A DNA stretch of 48,915 nucleotides. Origin: Candidatus Nanopelagicales bacterium. Its GTDB lineage: Bacteria; Actinomycetota; Actinomycetes; S36-B12; CAIYMF01. The notes under the pieces are model-generated. The model was not told where the DNA came from. It worked only from the letters and a program-made list of their open reading frames with translations, and made no database searches. The stretch spans positions 1 to 48,915 of the forward strand of contig JAFIHG010000055.1 of the NCBI GenBank assembly GCA_017848795.1, in the 5' to 3' direction. Positions within the stretch are counted from its first letter, which is position 1. Every line of letters begins with the position of its first letter. Below, piece by piece: positions 11,881 to 22,966 of the stretch. The translations under genes were made by a program, and so were the position numbers.

Positions 11881-13604
11881 CCGGAGAGTCGAACCCCGCC
11901 GCGCCATCGCCGGTTTTCGCGTTCGCCGATCGGGTGGTGGAACAGACGGCCGCCGCCGACCCCGTCGCCGCGACGTTCATGGGCGTGGCCGGGTACGGCG
12001 ACCGCGTGACCGACTACGGTCCGGACGCCGTGGACGCGCGGGCGGCGCAGGATCGCGCCTGGTTCAGCGAGCTCGATGCCCTGCCGGTGAGGGGCGAGGA
12101 GGACCGGCTCGCCGTCGCGGTGCTGCGGGAACGGCTCGGTGCACGGCTGGCCGTGCACGAGGTGGGCGAGTCACGACGGGACATCAACGTGCTCGCCAGC
12201 CCGCCGCAGCTGCTGCGCCTGGTGTTCACCCTGATGCCGACCACCACCGACGAGGACTGGTCCGACATCGCATCGCGGCTCGCGGCGCTTCCCGACGCGC
12301 TCGCCTCGGTCCGCTCGTCGTACCGCGCCGGCATCGACGCGGGCGTGCTCCCGGCGCGCCGCCAGGTGCTGGGTGTCGCGCACACCCTCGCGGTGACCGC
12401 CGGGCGGCTCGCGGAGGGCGACGAGCCGCCGGCCTCCTGGTTCGCGGGACTGGTGGCCGGCTACGCGGGCAGCGACGAGGGTCTGCGCGCCCGGCTGACG
12501 AGCGGTGCGCGCGCCGCCACCGCGGCGTACGGCGAGCTCGAGGACTGGCTGCGCCACACGTACGCGCCGGCGGCGACCGAGACGGACGCGGTCGGCGAGG
12601 AGCGCTACCGGGTGCTCGCCCGCGTCTACACCGGAGCGGACCTGGACCTGCACGAGACGTACGCCTGGGGTTGGGAGGAGCTCGGGCGGCTGCACGAACG
12701 GATGACCCGCTGCGCCGCCCAGCTGTACGGCGGGACGACGCCGGCGCGCGCGGCAGCGCTGCTGAACGAGGACCCGCAGCACACCATCGAAGGTGCCGAG
12801 GCGACGCGCGAGTGGCTGCAGCGCATCACCGACGAGACGATCGCGTCGTTCGACGGGCGCTACTTCGACATCCCCGAACCGTTGCGGCGCTGCGAGGCGA
12901 TGATCGCGCCACCGGGCGGCGCCGCCGCACCCTTCTACACCCCGCCATCGGAGGACTTCTCGCGGCCGGGCCGCACCTGGCTGCCCGCCGCCGGCCAGAC
13001 ACGGTTCCGCGCCTGGTGGCTGCTGTCGGTCTGGTACCACGAGGCGGTGCCGGGTCACCACCTGCAGATCGGGTACGCCGTGGCGCAGCGCGACCGGCTC
13101 TCGCGCTTCCAGCGGCTCGAGACCGTGTCCGGGCACGCCGAGGGCTGGGCGCTCTACGCCGAACGGCTGATGGACGAGCTCGGCTACTTCGACACCCCCG
13201 CGGTCGAGCTCGGCTACCTGTCCGCGCAGGCGATGCGTGCGGTACGGGTCATCCTCGACATCGGGCTGCACCTCGAACTGCCGGTGCCCGCGGGCGCCGA
13301 TCCGGCGCTGCTCGACGGGGTCGACGGGCTGGCACCGGGCAGCCGGTGGACTCCCGAGCTGGCACGCGCGTTCCTCTCGACGCGCGGGCTGCTGCCGGAG
13401 GACTTCGCCGCGAGCGAGGTCGACCGTTACCTCGGGCTGCCCGGTCAGGCGATCTCCTACAAGGTGGGGGAGCGGGTCTGGCTGCAGGTGCGCGAGCGGG
13501 CGCGGCAGGCGGCCGGTGACGGCTTCGACCTCAAGACCTGGCACATGAAGGCACTCGCTCTCGGATCCGTCGGCCTCGACCTGCTGCGCGCCGAACTCGG
13601 CTGA
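11877..13604 (+). CDS. DUF885 family putative zinc metallopeptidase
   Basis: A 575-aa DUF885 protein. Near the middle is YHEAVPGHHLQ (about 387-397), the family's putative metal-binding helix with His-Glu and His-His. A second conserved patch, VSGHAEGWALYAERLMDELG, follows about 30 residues later. It is expected to be a zinc-dependent peptidase-like enzyme, but substrates for most members are unknown. There is no signal peptide, so it should be cytoplasmic. Its GTG overlaps the recN stop. Functional linkage to DNA repair is not implied by anything else in the sequence. Confidence 0.85.
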   Translation: MTGESNPAAPSPVFAFADRVVEQTAAADPVAATFMGVAGYGDRVTDYGPDAVDARAAQDRAWFSELDALPVRGEEDRLAVAVLRERLGARLAVHEVGESRRDINVLASPPQLLRLVFTLMPTTTDEDWSDIASRLAALPDALASVRSSYRAGIDAGVLPARRQVLGVAHTLAVTAGRLAEGDEPPASWFAGLVAGYAGSDEGLRARLTSGARAATAAYGELEDWLRHTYAPAATETDAVGEERYRVLARVYTGADLDLHETYAWGWEELGRLHERMTRCAAQLYGGTTPARAAALLNEDPQHTIEGAEATREWLQRITDETIASFDGRYFDIPEPLRRCEAMIAPPGGAAAPFYTPPSEDFSRPGRTWLPAAGQTRFRAWWLLSVWYHEAVPGHHLQIGYAVAQRDRLSRFQRLETVSGHAEGWALYAERLMDELGYFDTPAVELGYLSAQAMRAVRVILDIGLHLELPVPAGADPALLDGVDGLAPGSRWTPELARAFLSTRGLLPEDFAASEVDRYLGLPGQAISYKVGERVWLQVRERARQAAGDGFDLKTWHMKALALGSVGLDLLRAELG

Positions 13605-13666
13605 CCCCGGCGAACGGCAGACGTGGCGCGTTTGGCGCCGGGTCGGGCGATCCTTACCCTTGTCCG

Positions 13667-15781
13667 GTGCCGATCGCCGCCCGCCCCGCGGCGCCCCGCA
13701 GGCAGGGCACAGTCGTAGCCGCGGGAGTCGTGCGGCGCGACATCCAGGGGCTGCGCGCGGTCGCCGTCGCGCTCGTCGTGCTGTTCCACCTGTGGCCGGG
13801 GCGGGTACGCGGTGGTTTCGTCGGGGTCGACGTGTTCCTGGTGGTGTCGGGCTTCCTGATCACCTCGCACCTGCTGCGCCGCCCGCCGCGCACGTGGCAC
13901 GACCTCGGCGAGTTCTGGGGTCGCCGGATCCGCCGGTTGCTGCCGGCCGCGTTCCTCGTGCTGCTCGTCACCCTCGCGGGCTCCCGGCTCGTGCTGCCGC
14001 ACACCCAGTGGGAGGCGGCCGCCCGGGAGACGGTCGCGGCCGGGTTCTACGTCGAGAACTGGTCGCTCGCCGCCGGTGCTGTCGACTACCTGGCGGCCCA
14101 GGATGCGCCGAGCCCGGTGCAGCACTACTGGTCGCTGTCGGTCGAGGAGCAGTTCTACCTCGCCTGGCCGGTCCTCGTCCTCGCGCTGGTGGGTCTCGCG
14201 TTGTACCTGCGCCGACGAGCGGGCCGTCCCCTCACCGTACGCAACGGGCGGGTCCCGCTGGTGGGTCTCGGCATCCTCGTCGTCACCGGCGCCTCGTTGT
14301 GGTGGTCGGTGCACCTGACCGCTGTCGAGCCGGCCGCGGCGTACTTCGTGACGCCGACCCGGGTGTGGGAGCTCACCGCGGGCGGGCTGCTCGCCTACGT
14401 GGCGTTCGGCAGCGACGGCCTGCCCGGCCGCGGCGGCACCGTGGCCGGGCTTCTCGCGTGGACCGGGCTGGCCCTGATCGGCTGGTCGGCGCTGACGATG
14501 AGCGCTGCGACCGCGTTCCCCGGGATCGCCGCCGCCGTCCCGGTCGGGGGAGCGGTGCTGTTCCTCGCTGCCCGCAGCGAGCACGGGCCGTGGTCGCCGA
14601 CCCGCATCCTCGGCACCCGCGGCGGCCAATGGCTCGGCGACGTGTCGTACTCGGTGTACCTGTGGCACTGGCCGCTCATCGTGCTGACGCCCTACCTGCT
14701 CGACCGCGCGCTGCGCTGGCCCGAGAAGCTCCTCCTGCTCGCGGTGACCGCGCTGCTCGCCGGCCTGACGAAGCGGTACGTGGAGGACCGCTGGCGCGGG
14801 GTCGTGCCGCTCGGGCGACCGCTGCGACGCAGCTTCGCGTTCGCGGCGGCCGGGATGGCCGTCGTGCTGCTCGCCGGTTCGCTGCTGCAGGCCGAGGTCG
14901 CGCGGGACCGCGACGCGGCAGCGGCCGCCGTACCCGTGCCCGGTCAGCCCTGCGTCGGCGCCGCCGCCCTAGCGCCCGATGCGCACTGCCCGGACGAGGG
15001 CACGCTGCGCATGGATCCGGAGATCGCGGCGGCGGACCGCTCCGCCGCGTACGCGCAGGACTGCTGGGTTCACCCCCCGTTCGACGACTACCGCACCTGC
15101 GTGTTCGGTACGCAGCGCGCCCCGGCGCGACGGATCGCGCTCGTCGGGAACTCGCACGCCGGGCACTGGCTGCCCGCGCTGCAGACCCTGGCGGCCGAAC
15201 ATGATTGGCAGATCACGACGTATCTGGCCTCCGCCTGCCCGGCCGCGGCCGGGCCCGTCGAGTTCCCGAGCAGCGCCTCCGGCGACGGGTGTCTCGCCTG
15301 GGGCCGGCAGGTGATGGCGGACACGACCGCAGGCGACTACGACCTGGTGATCACGGCCGAGCGCAACGTCTACCCGTTCCTCCCGTCCGGCGGTGAGAGC
15401 GAAGGGGCGGCTGCGACCCGCGCCTACGGCGACTACCTGCGGCAGTGGGCGAAGGCGGGGACACACGTGCTGGTGTTGCGTGACACCCCCTTCCCGGGCC
15501 GCAGTGTGCCCGACTGCCTGGCCGCGCACGAGGACGATCCGGCAGCGTGCGACGGGCCGCGCAGCTGGCTGCCGGACGACCCGCTGTACGAGGTCGCGCG
15601 CACGCTCCGCTCACGGCAGATCGACGAGGCGGACCTCACGCCGTACGTCTGCCTGCCCGACCGGTGCCCGGCCGTCATCGGCGGGCTCGTGGTGTACTTC
15701 GACGGCAGCCACCTGACCGCGACGTATGCGCGGACCCTGGCGCCCTATCTCGACCGGGTGCTCGAACCGCTGCTGCGCTGA
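13667..15781 (+). CDS. Acyltransferase-3 / SGNH fusion (OafA-like)
   Basis: A 704-aa integral membrane O-acyltransferase. Residues ~25-390 form the acyltransferase-3 domain with about ten membrane segments. Its typical motifs RDIQGLRAVAV and FFHLW-like LFHLWPG are near the start, with the GFVGVDVFLVVSGFLIT segment and the SLSVEEQFYLAWP block further on. After a final membrane span (~400-420) comes an extracytoplasmic SGNH hydrolase domain with the serine motif LVGNSHAGHW at ~493. Such proteins O-acetylate cell-wall or exopolysaccharide sugars. GTG start at 13667, about 60 bp after the DUF885 gene. The 3' end overlaps the convergent glycosyltransferase gene by 37 bp. Confidence 0.88.
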   Translation: MPIAARPAAPRRQGTVVAAGVVRRDIQGLRAVAVALVVLFHLWPGRVRGGFVGVDVFLVVSGFLITSHLLRRPPRTWHDLGEFWGRRIRRLLPAAFLVLLVTLAGSRLVLPHTQWEAAARETVAAGFYVENWSLAAGAVDYLAAQDAPSPVQHYWSLSVEEQFYLAWPVLVLALVGLALYLRRRAGRPLTVRNGRVPLVGLGILVVTGASLWWSVHLTAVEPAAAYFVTPTRVWELTAGGLLAYVAFGSDGLPGRGGTVAGLLAWTGLALIGWSALTMSAATAFPGIAAAVPVGGAVLFLAARSEHGPWSPTRILGTRGGQWLGDVSYSVYLWHWPLIVLTPYLLDRALRWPEKLLLLAVTALLAGLTKRYVEDRWRGVVPLGRPLRRSFAFAAAGMAVVLLAGSLLQAEVARDRDAAAAAVPVPGQPCVGAAALAPDAHCPDEGTLRMDPEIAAADRSAAYAQDCWVHPPFDDYRTCVFGTQRAPARRIALVGNSHAGHWLPALQTLAAEHDWQITTYLASACPAAAGPVEFPSSASGDGCLAWGRQVMADTTAGDYDLVITAERNVYPFLPSGGESEGAAATRAYGDYLRQWAKAGTHVLVLRDTPFPGRSVPDCLAAHEDDPAACDGPRSWLPDDPLYEVARTLRSRQIDEADLTPYVCLPDRCPAVIGGLVVYFDGSHLTATYARTLAPYLDRVLEPLLR

Positions 15782-18700
15782 AGCGCCTCGCCGAAGAAGG
15801 CGTCGACCACGCGGACCGTCGCGTGCCCGTCGTGCCGCGAGTTGAAGCGCTCGTTGAAGGCCGTGTACGCGGCGGCGTGCTCCGAACTGACGCGTGCGAT
15901 GTCCCGCACGGCCGCCAGCACCTCTTGCCGGGTGCGCAGCAGCGGGCCGGGCGCGGTCGGTTCGAAGTCGAACAGGAAGCCGCGTGACTGATCCCGGTAC
16001 TCCTCGAAGTCGGGGACGAAGAACAGCATCGGTCTGCCGGTCAGGGCGTAGTCGAACCGGAGCGAGGAATAGTCGAGCACCGCCAGGTCGGATGCGAGCA
16101 CCAAGTCGTTGATCTCCGGGTAGTCGGTGACGTCGATGACGCCGCCGCTGCTGGCGTGCCGGTTCCTGGTGCGGGCGTTGTAGTTGTGCCCGCGCAGCAG
16201 CACGACGTACGCCGGCCCGAGCTGCTGGGCCAGCACATCGACGTCGAGGTGGTCGACGAACGCCGCCGACCACGCTCCCGTCCGCATCGAGTCGCGCCAG
16301 GTGGGGGCGTACAGCAGGACCTGCTGCTCGGGGGCGATGCCGAGCAGCTCGCGCGTCGCGCGACGCTGTCGGTCGGCGTCGGGGGCGACGAGGGCGTCGT
16401 CGCGCGGGTAGCCGGTGGCGAGGATCGGCCCCTCGTACCGATATTGCTCGCGGTAGTGGCGGTCCATCTCCGGGGTGGGGGTGATGATGACGTCCCACGC
16501 CTCGCACCGCCGGCGGACCTCGGCGTCGAGCTGGGATGGGATGAAGTTCTTGTTGCGCCAGAAGGACAATCCCATGGTCTTGAACGGGTATCCGTGGAAC
16601 GTCTGCAGGAAGCGCTGGTGGGCCCGTTTTTGGAACCACGGGTCGAAGTCGATGTTGTTGCAGAGGAAACCGGCCGCTGCGAGCACCCGGTACCACTCCT
16701 TGCTCCCGATCAGCACCGGTACGGCACCCTCGGGCACCGCGACCGCGTGGTCCTCCACCCCCCAGTAGAGGGTCAACGCGGCGCCCCGTGCACGCAGTTC
16801 CTGGTGGATGGCGAGCTGGGAGTCGGTCGCAGTCTCCCCGCGGTAGCACTGGAAGAGGACGGCGTCCGGCTCCGGGGCGATGGGGGCGTCGCGGTACCAC
16901 CGGCGCAGCCGCTCCTGCCCGTTGCGGCTGCGTTCGTCGTCCGAGAGCGGCGCCGCGATCTCCAGCTGCAGGCGCCCGCGCGCGGTGAGCCGGGGCCGGA
17001 TCAGCAGAGCAGAGGAGCGCAGGGAGCGCGGCAGCCGGTCGAAGCGGGCCGGGGAGATCGTGACCGGTGCGGCACGCCCGCCGTCCCAGGCCGCGGTCAG
17101 TGTGTAACGCGCCCGCGGCAGCGGCAACGGGTGCTCTCCCCAGCGCGGCGCCTGCAACGGCAGGTCGACCCGGAAGGTTCCGTCGGCGAGAACAGCGGCC
17201 GCCGCCGTCACGGTCTGCCGATGGCTGCGCAGCGCGACCGTCACCTCGCTGACTCCGGCGGCGGCCGGGACGGCACCCGCCAGCCGCAGCCGGCTTCCGT
17301 CGACCTCGAGGCTCTCGACGCGCGCACCGCCACCGCCGACCTGGACGGCGGCGGTCTCGTTCGGGAGCCGGACGAGGTACGTGCCGTCGGCAGCGGCGCC
17401 GGCGGGCGCCCGGTCGCCGGCCGGCCAGGGCAGCGCAACTGCGCGCCCACCGCGTCGTAGCGTGCGCAGCTGCCACAGGCCGGCATCCTTTGGCGTACGA
17501 CCGACCTCGACCCGGAAATTCGCGTGGTCAGAACCGGTTCCGAGCTCGGCACGCGTCTTGCGCTTGCCGCGTGATGCCTGGATCGCCTTGATGTGCGACC
17601 CGGGCGGCAGCGTGAGCCGGCCGTGCACCGCCTCGTCGTCGACCATGAGTTCTTCGACCTGCACCACGCTCCGGCGCACCTCGAGGACCATGCCCCCGCC
17701 GCTGCGGGAGCGGGGCGCCAGGGTCACGCGATCGCCGGCCGGCGTGAGGAGCACCGGCGGGCAGGCGGCGGTGGTGCCCGGCACCGCTTGGGAGACTCTG
17801 CCCCGGCGCACGACCCCCCGGGCGGTCACCCGGCACTCGATGCGCCAGCGCTGCACCTGCCCGCTGTCCGCGCTCGACGCGGCGAGCAGCTTGTCCACCG
17901 GGACGACCGCCTCGAACCCAGCATTGGTCACGTCGGCGTGGATCAGACGCGACCGCCGCGCCGCCTCGCTCGCGTACTGCGGGCGGACGGGCAGGTCGAT
18001 GCGGGCGCCCGATGCCCCCTCGACGAGCCACATCTCGATCTCGGGCGGCTCGTCGGCCAGGTCGAGGAGGTCGATGTACGCCCAGCCGCCCAGCACCAGC
18101 TCGCCACTGCCTGCCGCGCTCACCCGGTCCAGCGCCGCCCGCAGCGGGGTCTGCTCGGACGAGAGGGCACGCACCCATTCGGGCAGCTCGAGGCGGATGC
18201 CCCCCGCGTCGCGCACCACGGCGTACGGCCGGCCGTCCCGTACCTCCGTCTCGAGCTGGTCCGGGCCGGTACGGACCGCGAGCAGGAACTGTTCCACCTG
18301 CGCGCGCTCGCCCTGCCCGACCAGCCACATCTTCACGCGCCGGTCCACCCGTACGCCCTGCCACACCTCCGGGGTCGCGAGGGCCATGTACCTGCCGACC
18401 GCGTCGCGCAGCAGCGTCCAGTACTGCTCGTCCACCCAGGGCAGCTGGTCCACGAACAGGCTGAGGTCCGAGTCCAGCACCCGGCGCAGCCAGTGCCGCG
18501 TGACAAGCGCGTTGCCGTGCTCGCTCACCGCCGTGTACGCCTGCTCGAGAACCGTGAGCCGGTCCCGCAGGTTCTGCTCGTGGTGCTTCTGCTGGCTCAG
18601 CGAGCTGCGGTCGTCGCGGATCCGCCAGTGGTAGGTGGTGGCGCGCAGCACGTCGAAGCGGCCTTCGAGGTAGCAGCGCACCATCGGCGCGTGGTCCTCG

Positions 18701-19323
18701 TACGCGACGCCCTCGGGGAACCGCAGGCCCAGCCGGCTCCAGAAGTCGGTGCGCAGCATGCGGTTGCACGCGACGACGTCCTGCAGCGCAGCCGGGAACT
18801 GCTCGATCGTGACCCCGGTCCGCGTCCGTGCGTGCACCCGCGCGACGAAGCGGGGGACGGTGCGGCGCCCGCGGTCGATGCGCTGCAACGCTCCGACGGC
18901 GAAGTCGGACCCGCTCCGCTCGAGCGAGCGCACCATCACCTCGTACGCCTTCCGCGGCACGGTGTCGTCGGAGTCGAGGAACGTCAGGTACGTGCCGGTC
19001 GCGAGGGCGATGCCGGCGTTCCGGGCGTTGCCGAGTCCGCCGTTGGGCTGGCGGTGCACCCGCACCCGGGGGTCGCGCGCGGCCACCCGGGCGAGGATGT
19101 CGGGCGAGCGGTCGGTCGAGCCGTCGTCGACGACGATCACCTCGAGCTCTCGCCAGGTCTGCGACAGGACGCTGTGCAGGCACTCCTCGAGATAGGCCTC
19201 GACGTTGTAGACCGGGACCACGACGCTCACGAGCGGCCGGTGCGGCGGCGCGGCCGGTGCTCGTCTCGACCGCACCCGGCGGAGCAGACGCCCCAGGAGC
19301 GCGGGGCGGCTGCGCGACCCCAC
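15745..19323 (-). CDS. Bifunctional GT2 glycosyltransferase / CDP-glycerol glycerophosphotransferase
   Basis: A 1192-aa protein that probably builds a teichoic-acid-like polymer. Residues ~30-250 are a GT2 glycosyltransferase (PVYNVEAYLEECL; VDDGS 65-69; DSDD 117-120). Residues ~340-790 are beta-rich accessory domains. Residues ~815-1180 are a CDP-glycerol glycerophosphotransferase (GLLF-type domain) with LQTFHGYPFKTMG, LLYAPTWRDS, and SDLAVLDYSSLRFDYALTGR. No signal peptide or membrane span is seen. The GTG at 19323 has AGGAGG ten bases upstream and is preferred; an ATG at 19386 in frame is an alternative with a weaker ribosome site. The gene is divergent from pyrG and convergent with the acyltransferase, forming an envelope-polymer pair. 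Confidence 0.87.
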   Translation of the reverse strand: MGSRSRPALLGRLLRRVRSRRAPAAPPHRPLVSVVVPVYNVEAYLEECLHSVLSQTWRELEVIVVDDGSTDRSPDILARVAARDPRVRVHRQPNGGLGNARNAGIALATGTYLTFLDSDDTVPRKAYEVMVRSLERSGSDFAVGALQRIDRGRRTVPRFVARVHARTRTGVTIEQFPAALQDVVACNRMLRTDFWSRLGLRFPEGVAYEDHAPMVRCYLEGRFDVLRATTYHWRIRDDRSSLSQQKHHEQNLRDRLTVLEQAYTAVSEHGNALVTRHWLRRVLDSDLSLFVDQLPWVDEQYWTLLRDAVGRYMALATPEVWQGVRVDRRVKMWLVGQGERAQVEQFLLAVRTGPDQLETEVRDGRPYAVVRDAGGIRLELPEWVRALSSEQTPLRAALDRVSAAGSGELVLGGWAYIDLLDLADEPPEIEMWLVEGASGARIDLPVRPQYASEAARRSRLIHADVTNAGFEAVVPVDKLLAASSADSGQVQRWRIECRVTARGVVRRGRVSQAVPGTTAACPPVLLTPAGDRVTLAPRSRSGGGMVLEVRRSVVQVEELMVDDEAVHGRLTLPPGSHIKAIQASRGKRKTRAELGTGSDHANFRVEVGRTPKDAGLWQLRTLRRGGRAVALPWPAGDRAPAGAAADGTYLVRLPNETAAVQVGGGGARVESLEVDGSRLRLAGAVPAAAGVSEVTVALRSHRQTVTAAAAVLADGTFRVDLPLQAPRWGEHPLPLPRARYTLTAAWDGGRAAPVTISPARFDRLPRSLRSSALLIRPRLTARGRLQLEIAAPLSDDERSRNGQERLRRWYRDAPIAPEPDAVLFQCYRGETATDSQLAIHQELRARGAALTLYWGVEDHAVAVPEGAVPVLIGSKEWYRVLAAAGFLCNNIDFDPWFQKRAHQRFLQTFHGYPFKTMGLSFWRNKNFIPSQLDAEVRRRCEAWDVIITPTPEMDRHYREQYRYEGPILATGYPRDDALVAPDADRQRRATRELLGIAPEQQVLLYAPTWRDSMRTGAWSAAFVDHLDVDVLAQQLGPAYVVLLRGHNYNARTRNRHASSGGVIDVTDYPEINDLVLASDLAVLDYSSLRFDYALTGRPMLFFVPDFEEYRDQSRGFLFDFEPTAPGPLLRTRQEVLAAVRDIARVSSEHAAAYTAFNERFNSRHDGHATVRVVDAFFGEALQRSSGSSTRSR

Positions 19324-19465
19324 TGTTCTGGTACCTCCTACGCACGGGCGGCGCCCGCCGTCGACGCGCGGCCGGCGCTGGCGCATGTTATCCCGCCGAG
19401 CCGATGGCGACCGGCGCGTGTCGAGCGACCGGTGACCGGGCTCACCGGTGATAGCCTGGACACCC

Positions 19466-21100
<1,635 letters not shown>

Positions 21101-21248
21101 GTGGCCGCGGTAGTACCTCCGCCGGTCCGGGCTGCCCGATCCGCCCGACTTCTCCGGCCGATGGTGCGGTCGGGACCTGTCGGGACCGCGCGTACGATTT
21201 CTGCTCGTGTGCCGGCCGCTGCGACGCGGGTGGCGGGAAGGTGACGGG

Positions 21249-22019
21249 TTGAACGACGACGATCTCGCGCAGTCGATCGCGCGCGACGCGGGTGCGCTGC
21301 TGCAGGCGGTGCGGGCGGAGGCGTTCGCGTCCGGTTCGCCGCAGGGCAAGGATCTCGGCCGGGCCGGCGATGCCCGCGCGAACGAGCTGATCCTGGCTCG
21401 GCTCGCTGCCGAGCGGCCGCACGATGCCGTGCTGTCGGAGGAGTCCGCGGACGACCCGGCCCGGGTGACCGCCGACCGGGTGTGGATCATCGACCCGCTC
21501 GACGGCAGCCGCGAGTTCGGGCTGCCCGGGCGAACCGACTGGGCGGTCCATGTGGCCCTCTGGGAACGGGGGCAGGAGATCACCGCCGCGGCGGTGGCAC
21601 TACCGGCGCTCGAGGTCGTGGTCGGCAGGGACGGCAGCCGCGCCGCCGCCCCCGTGCACCAGCCAGCACGCATCCTGGTCAGCGACTCGCGGCCGCCGGC
21701 GTTCATGGCGGCGCTGTGCGAGCGCATCGGCGCCGAGGCACGGCCGATGGGATCGGCCGGGGCCAAGGCGATGGCGGTGGTCCGCGGTGAGGCGGACGCC
21801 TACGTGCACGCCGGGGGACAGTGGGAGTGGGACTCGGCGGCCCCGGTCGGGGTCGCGCGCGCGCTCGGCCTGCACACCAGCCGGATCGACGGGAGCACTC
21901 TCACCTACAACCACGCCAAGCCCTACCTGCCCGACCTGGTGATCGCCCGGCCGGAGCTGGCGGACCGGATCCTGGCAGGGATCGCCGATGTGAGCGCGAA
22001 GGACGTGAGGACCCCGTGA
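21249..22019 (+). CDS. cysQ: Inositol monophosphatase family, CysQ-like 3'-phosphoadenosine phosphatase
   Basis: A 256-aa Mg-dependent phosphatase of the IMPase/FIG superfamily. Metal ligands are in SEESADD (63-69), [12 protein letters not shown] (79-90) and [11 protein letters not shown] (~188-198). CysQ hydrolyses PAP (3'-phosphoadenosine 5'-phosphate), the by-product of sulfate activation. Because cysD and cysNC follow directly, this function is more likely than inositol phosphate hydrolysis. The TTG at 21249 has GGGAAGG upstream and is preferred. An in-frame GTG at 21207 lies nine bases after a TACGAT box (21193-21198), so a leaderless longer form is possible. The stop overlaps the cysD start. 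Confidence 0.82.
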   Translation: MNDDDLAQSIARDAGALLQAVRAEAFASGSPQGKDLGRAGDARANELILARLAAERPHDAVLSEESADDPARVTADRVWIIDPLDGSREFGLPGRTDWAVHVALWERGQEITAAAVALPALEVVVGRDGSRAAAPVHQPARILVSDSRPPAFMAALCERIGAEARPMGSAGAKAMAVVRGEADAYVHAGGQWEWDSAAPVGVARALGLHTSRIDGSTLTYNHAKPYLPDLVIARPELADRILAGIADVSAKDVRTP

Positions 22020-22966
22020 GCGAGCAGCCCGAGACCGTACAGCCCGTGGCCGACGAGCTGACCCGGTCCCAGCAGTCGCACCTGGACCGGCTCGAGGCCG
22101 AGAGCATCTACATCATGCGCGAGGCGGTCGCCGAGAGCGAGCGCCCGGTGATGCTGTACTCGGTCGGCAAGGACAGCGCCGTGATGGTGCACCTGGCGTC
22201 CAAGGCCTTCGCCCCGTCCCGGCTCCCGTTCCCGCTGCTGCACGTGGACACCACCTGGAAGTTCCGTGCCATGTACGAGCTGCGCAACGCGATGGCCGAG
22301 CGGCTCGGCGTCGAGTTGCTCGTCCACCAGAACCCCGAATGCGTCCGCCTGGGCATCAACCCGTTCACCCATGGCTCCCAGGTGCACACCGACATGTGGA
22401 AGACCCAGGGACTCAAGCAGGCACTGGACAAGTACGGCTTCGACCTCGCCTTCGGAGGTGCGCGCCGCGACGAGGAGAAGTCCCGCGCCAAGGAACGGGT
22501 CTTCTCGGTGCGCTCGGCCCAGCACCGGTGGGACCCGAAGCGCCAGCGACCCGAGTTGTGGAGCGTCTACAACGTCCGTACCACGATGGGCGAGACGATC
22601 CGCGCCTTCCCGCTGTCGAACTGGACCGAGCTCGACATCTGGCAGTACATCCGCCGGGAGCAGATCCCGATCGTGCCGCTGTACTTCGCGGCCGAGCGGC
22701 CGGTGGTGGAACGCAACGGCACGCTGATCATGGTCGACGACGACCGGATGCCGCTCGAGCCCGGCGAGGAGCCGATGCTCAAGAAGGTTCGCTTCCGCAC
22801 GCTCGGCTGCTACCCGCTCACCGGCGCCGTCGAGAGCGAAGCCGACACGCTGACCGCGATCGTCCAGGAGATGCTGCTCGCCACCACCTCCGAACGGCAG
22901 GGCCGGGTCATCGACCACGATGCCGCCGCCTCGATGGAGGCCAAGAAGCAGGAGGGCTACTTCTGA
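22016..22966 (+). CDS. cysD: Sulfate adenylyltransferase subunit 2
   Basis: A 316-aa ATP sulfurylase small subunit of the PAPS-reductase fold. The PP-loop SVGKDSAVM is at 49-57. Other family blocks are [31 protein letters not shown] and [15 protein letters not shown]. With CysN it makes adenosine 5'-phosphosulfate from sulfate and ATP. The GTG start overlaps the cysQ stop, and its TGA overlaps the cysNC ATG. Confidence 0.97.
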   Translation: MSEQPETVQPVADELTRSQQSHLDRLEAESIYIMREAVAESERPVMLYSVGKDSAVMVHLASKAFAPSRLPFPLLHVDTTWKFRAMYELRNAMAERLGVELLVHQNPECVRLGINPFTHGSQVHTDMWKTQGLKQALDKYGFDLAFGGARRDEEKSRAKERVFSVRSAQHRWDPKRQRPELWSVYNVRTTMGETIRAFPLSNWTELDIWQYIRREQIPIVPLYFAAERPVVERNGTLIMVDDDRMPLEPGEEPMLKKVRFRTLGCYPLTGAVESEADTLTAIVQEMLLATTSERQGRVIDHDAAASMEAKKQEGYF

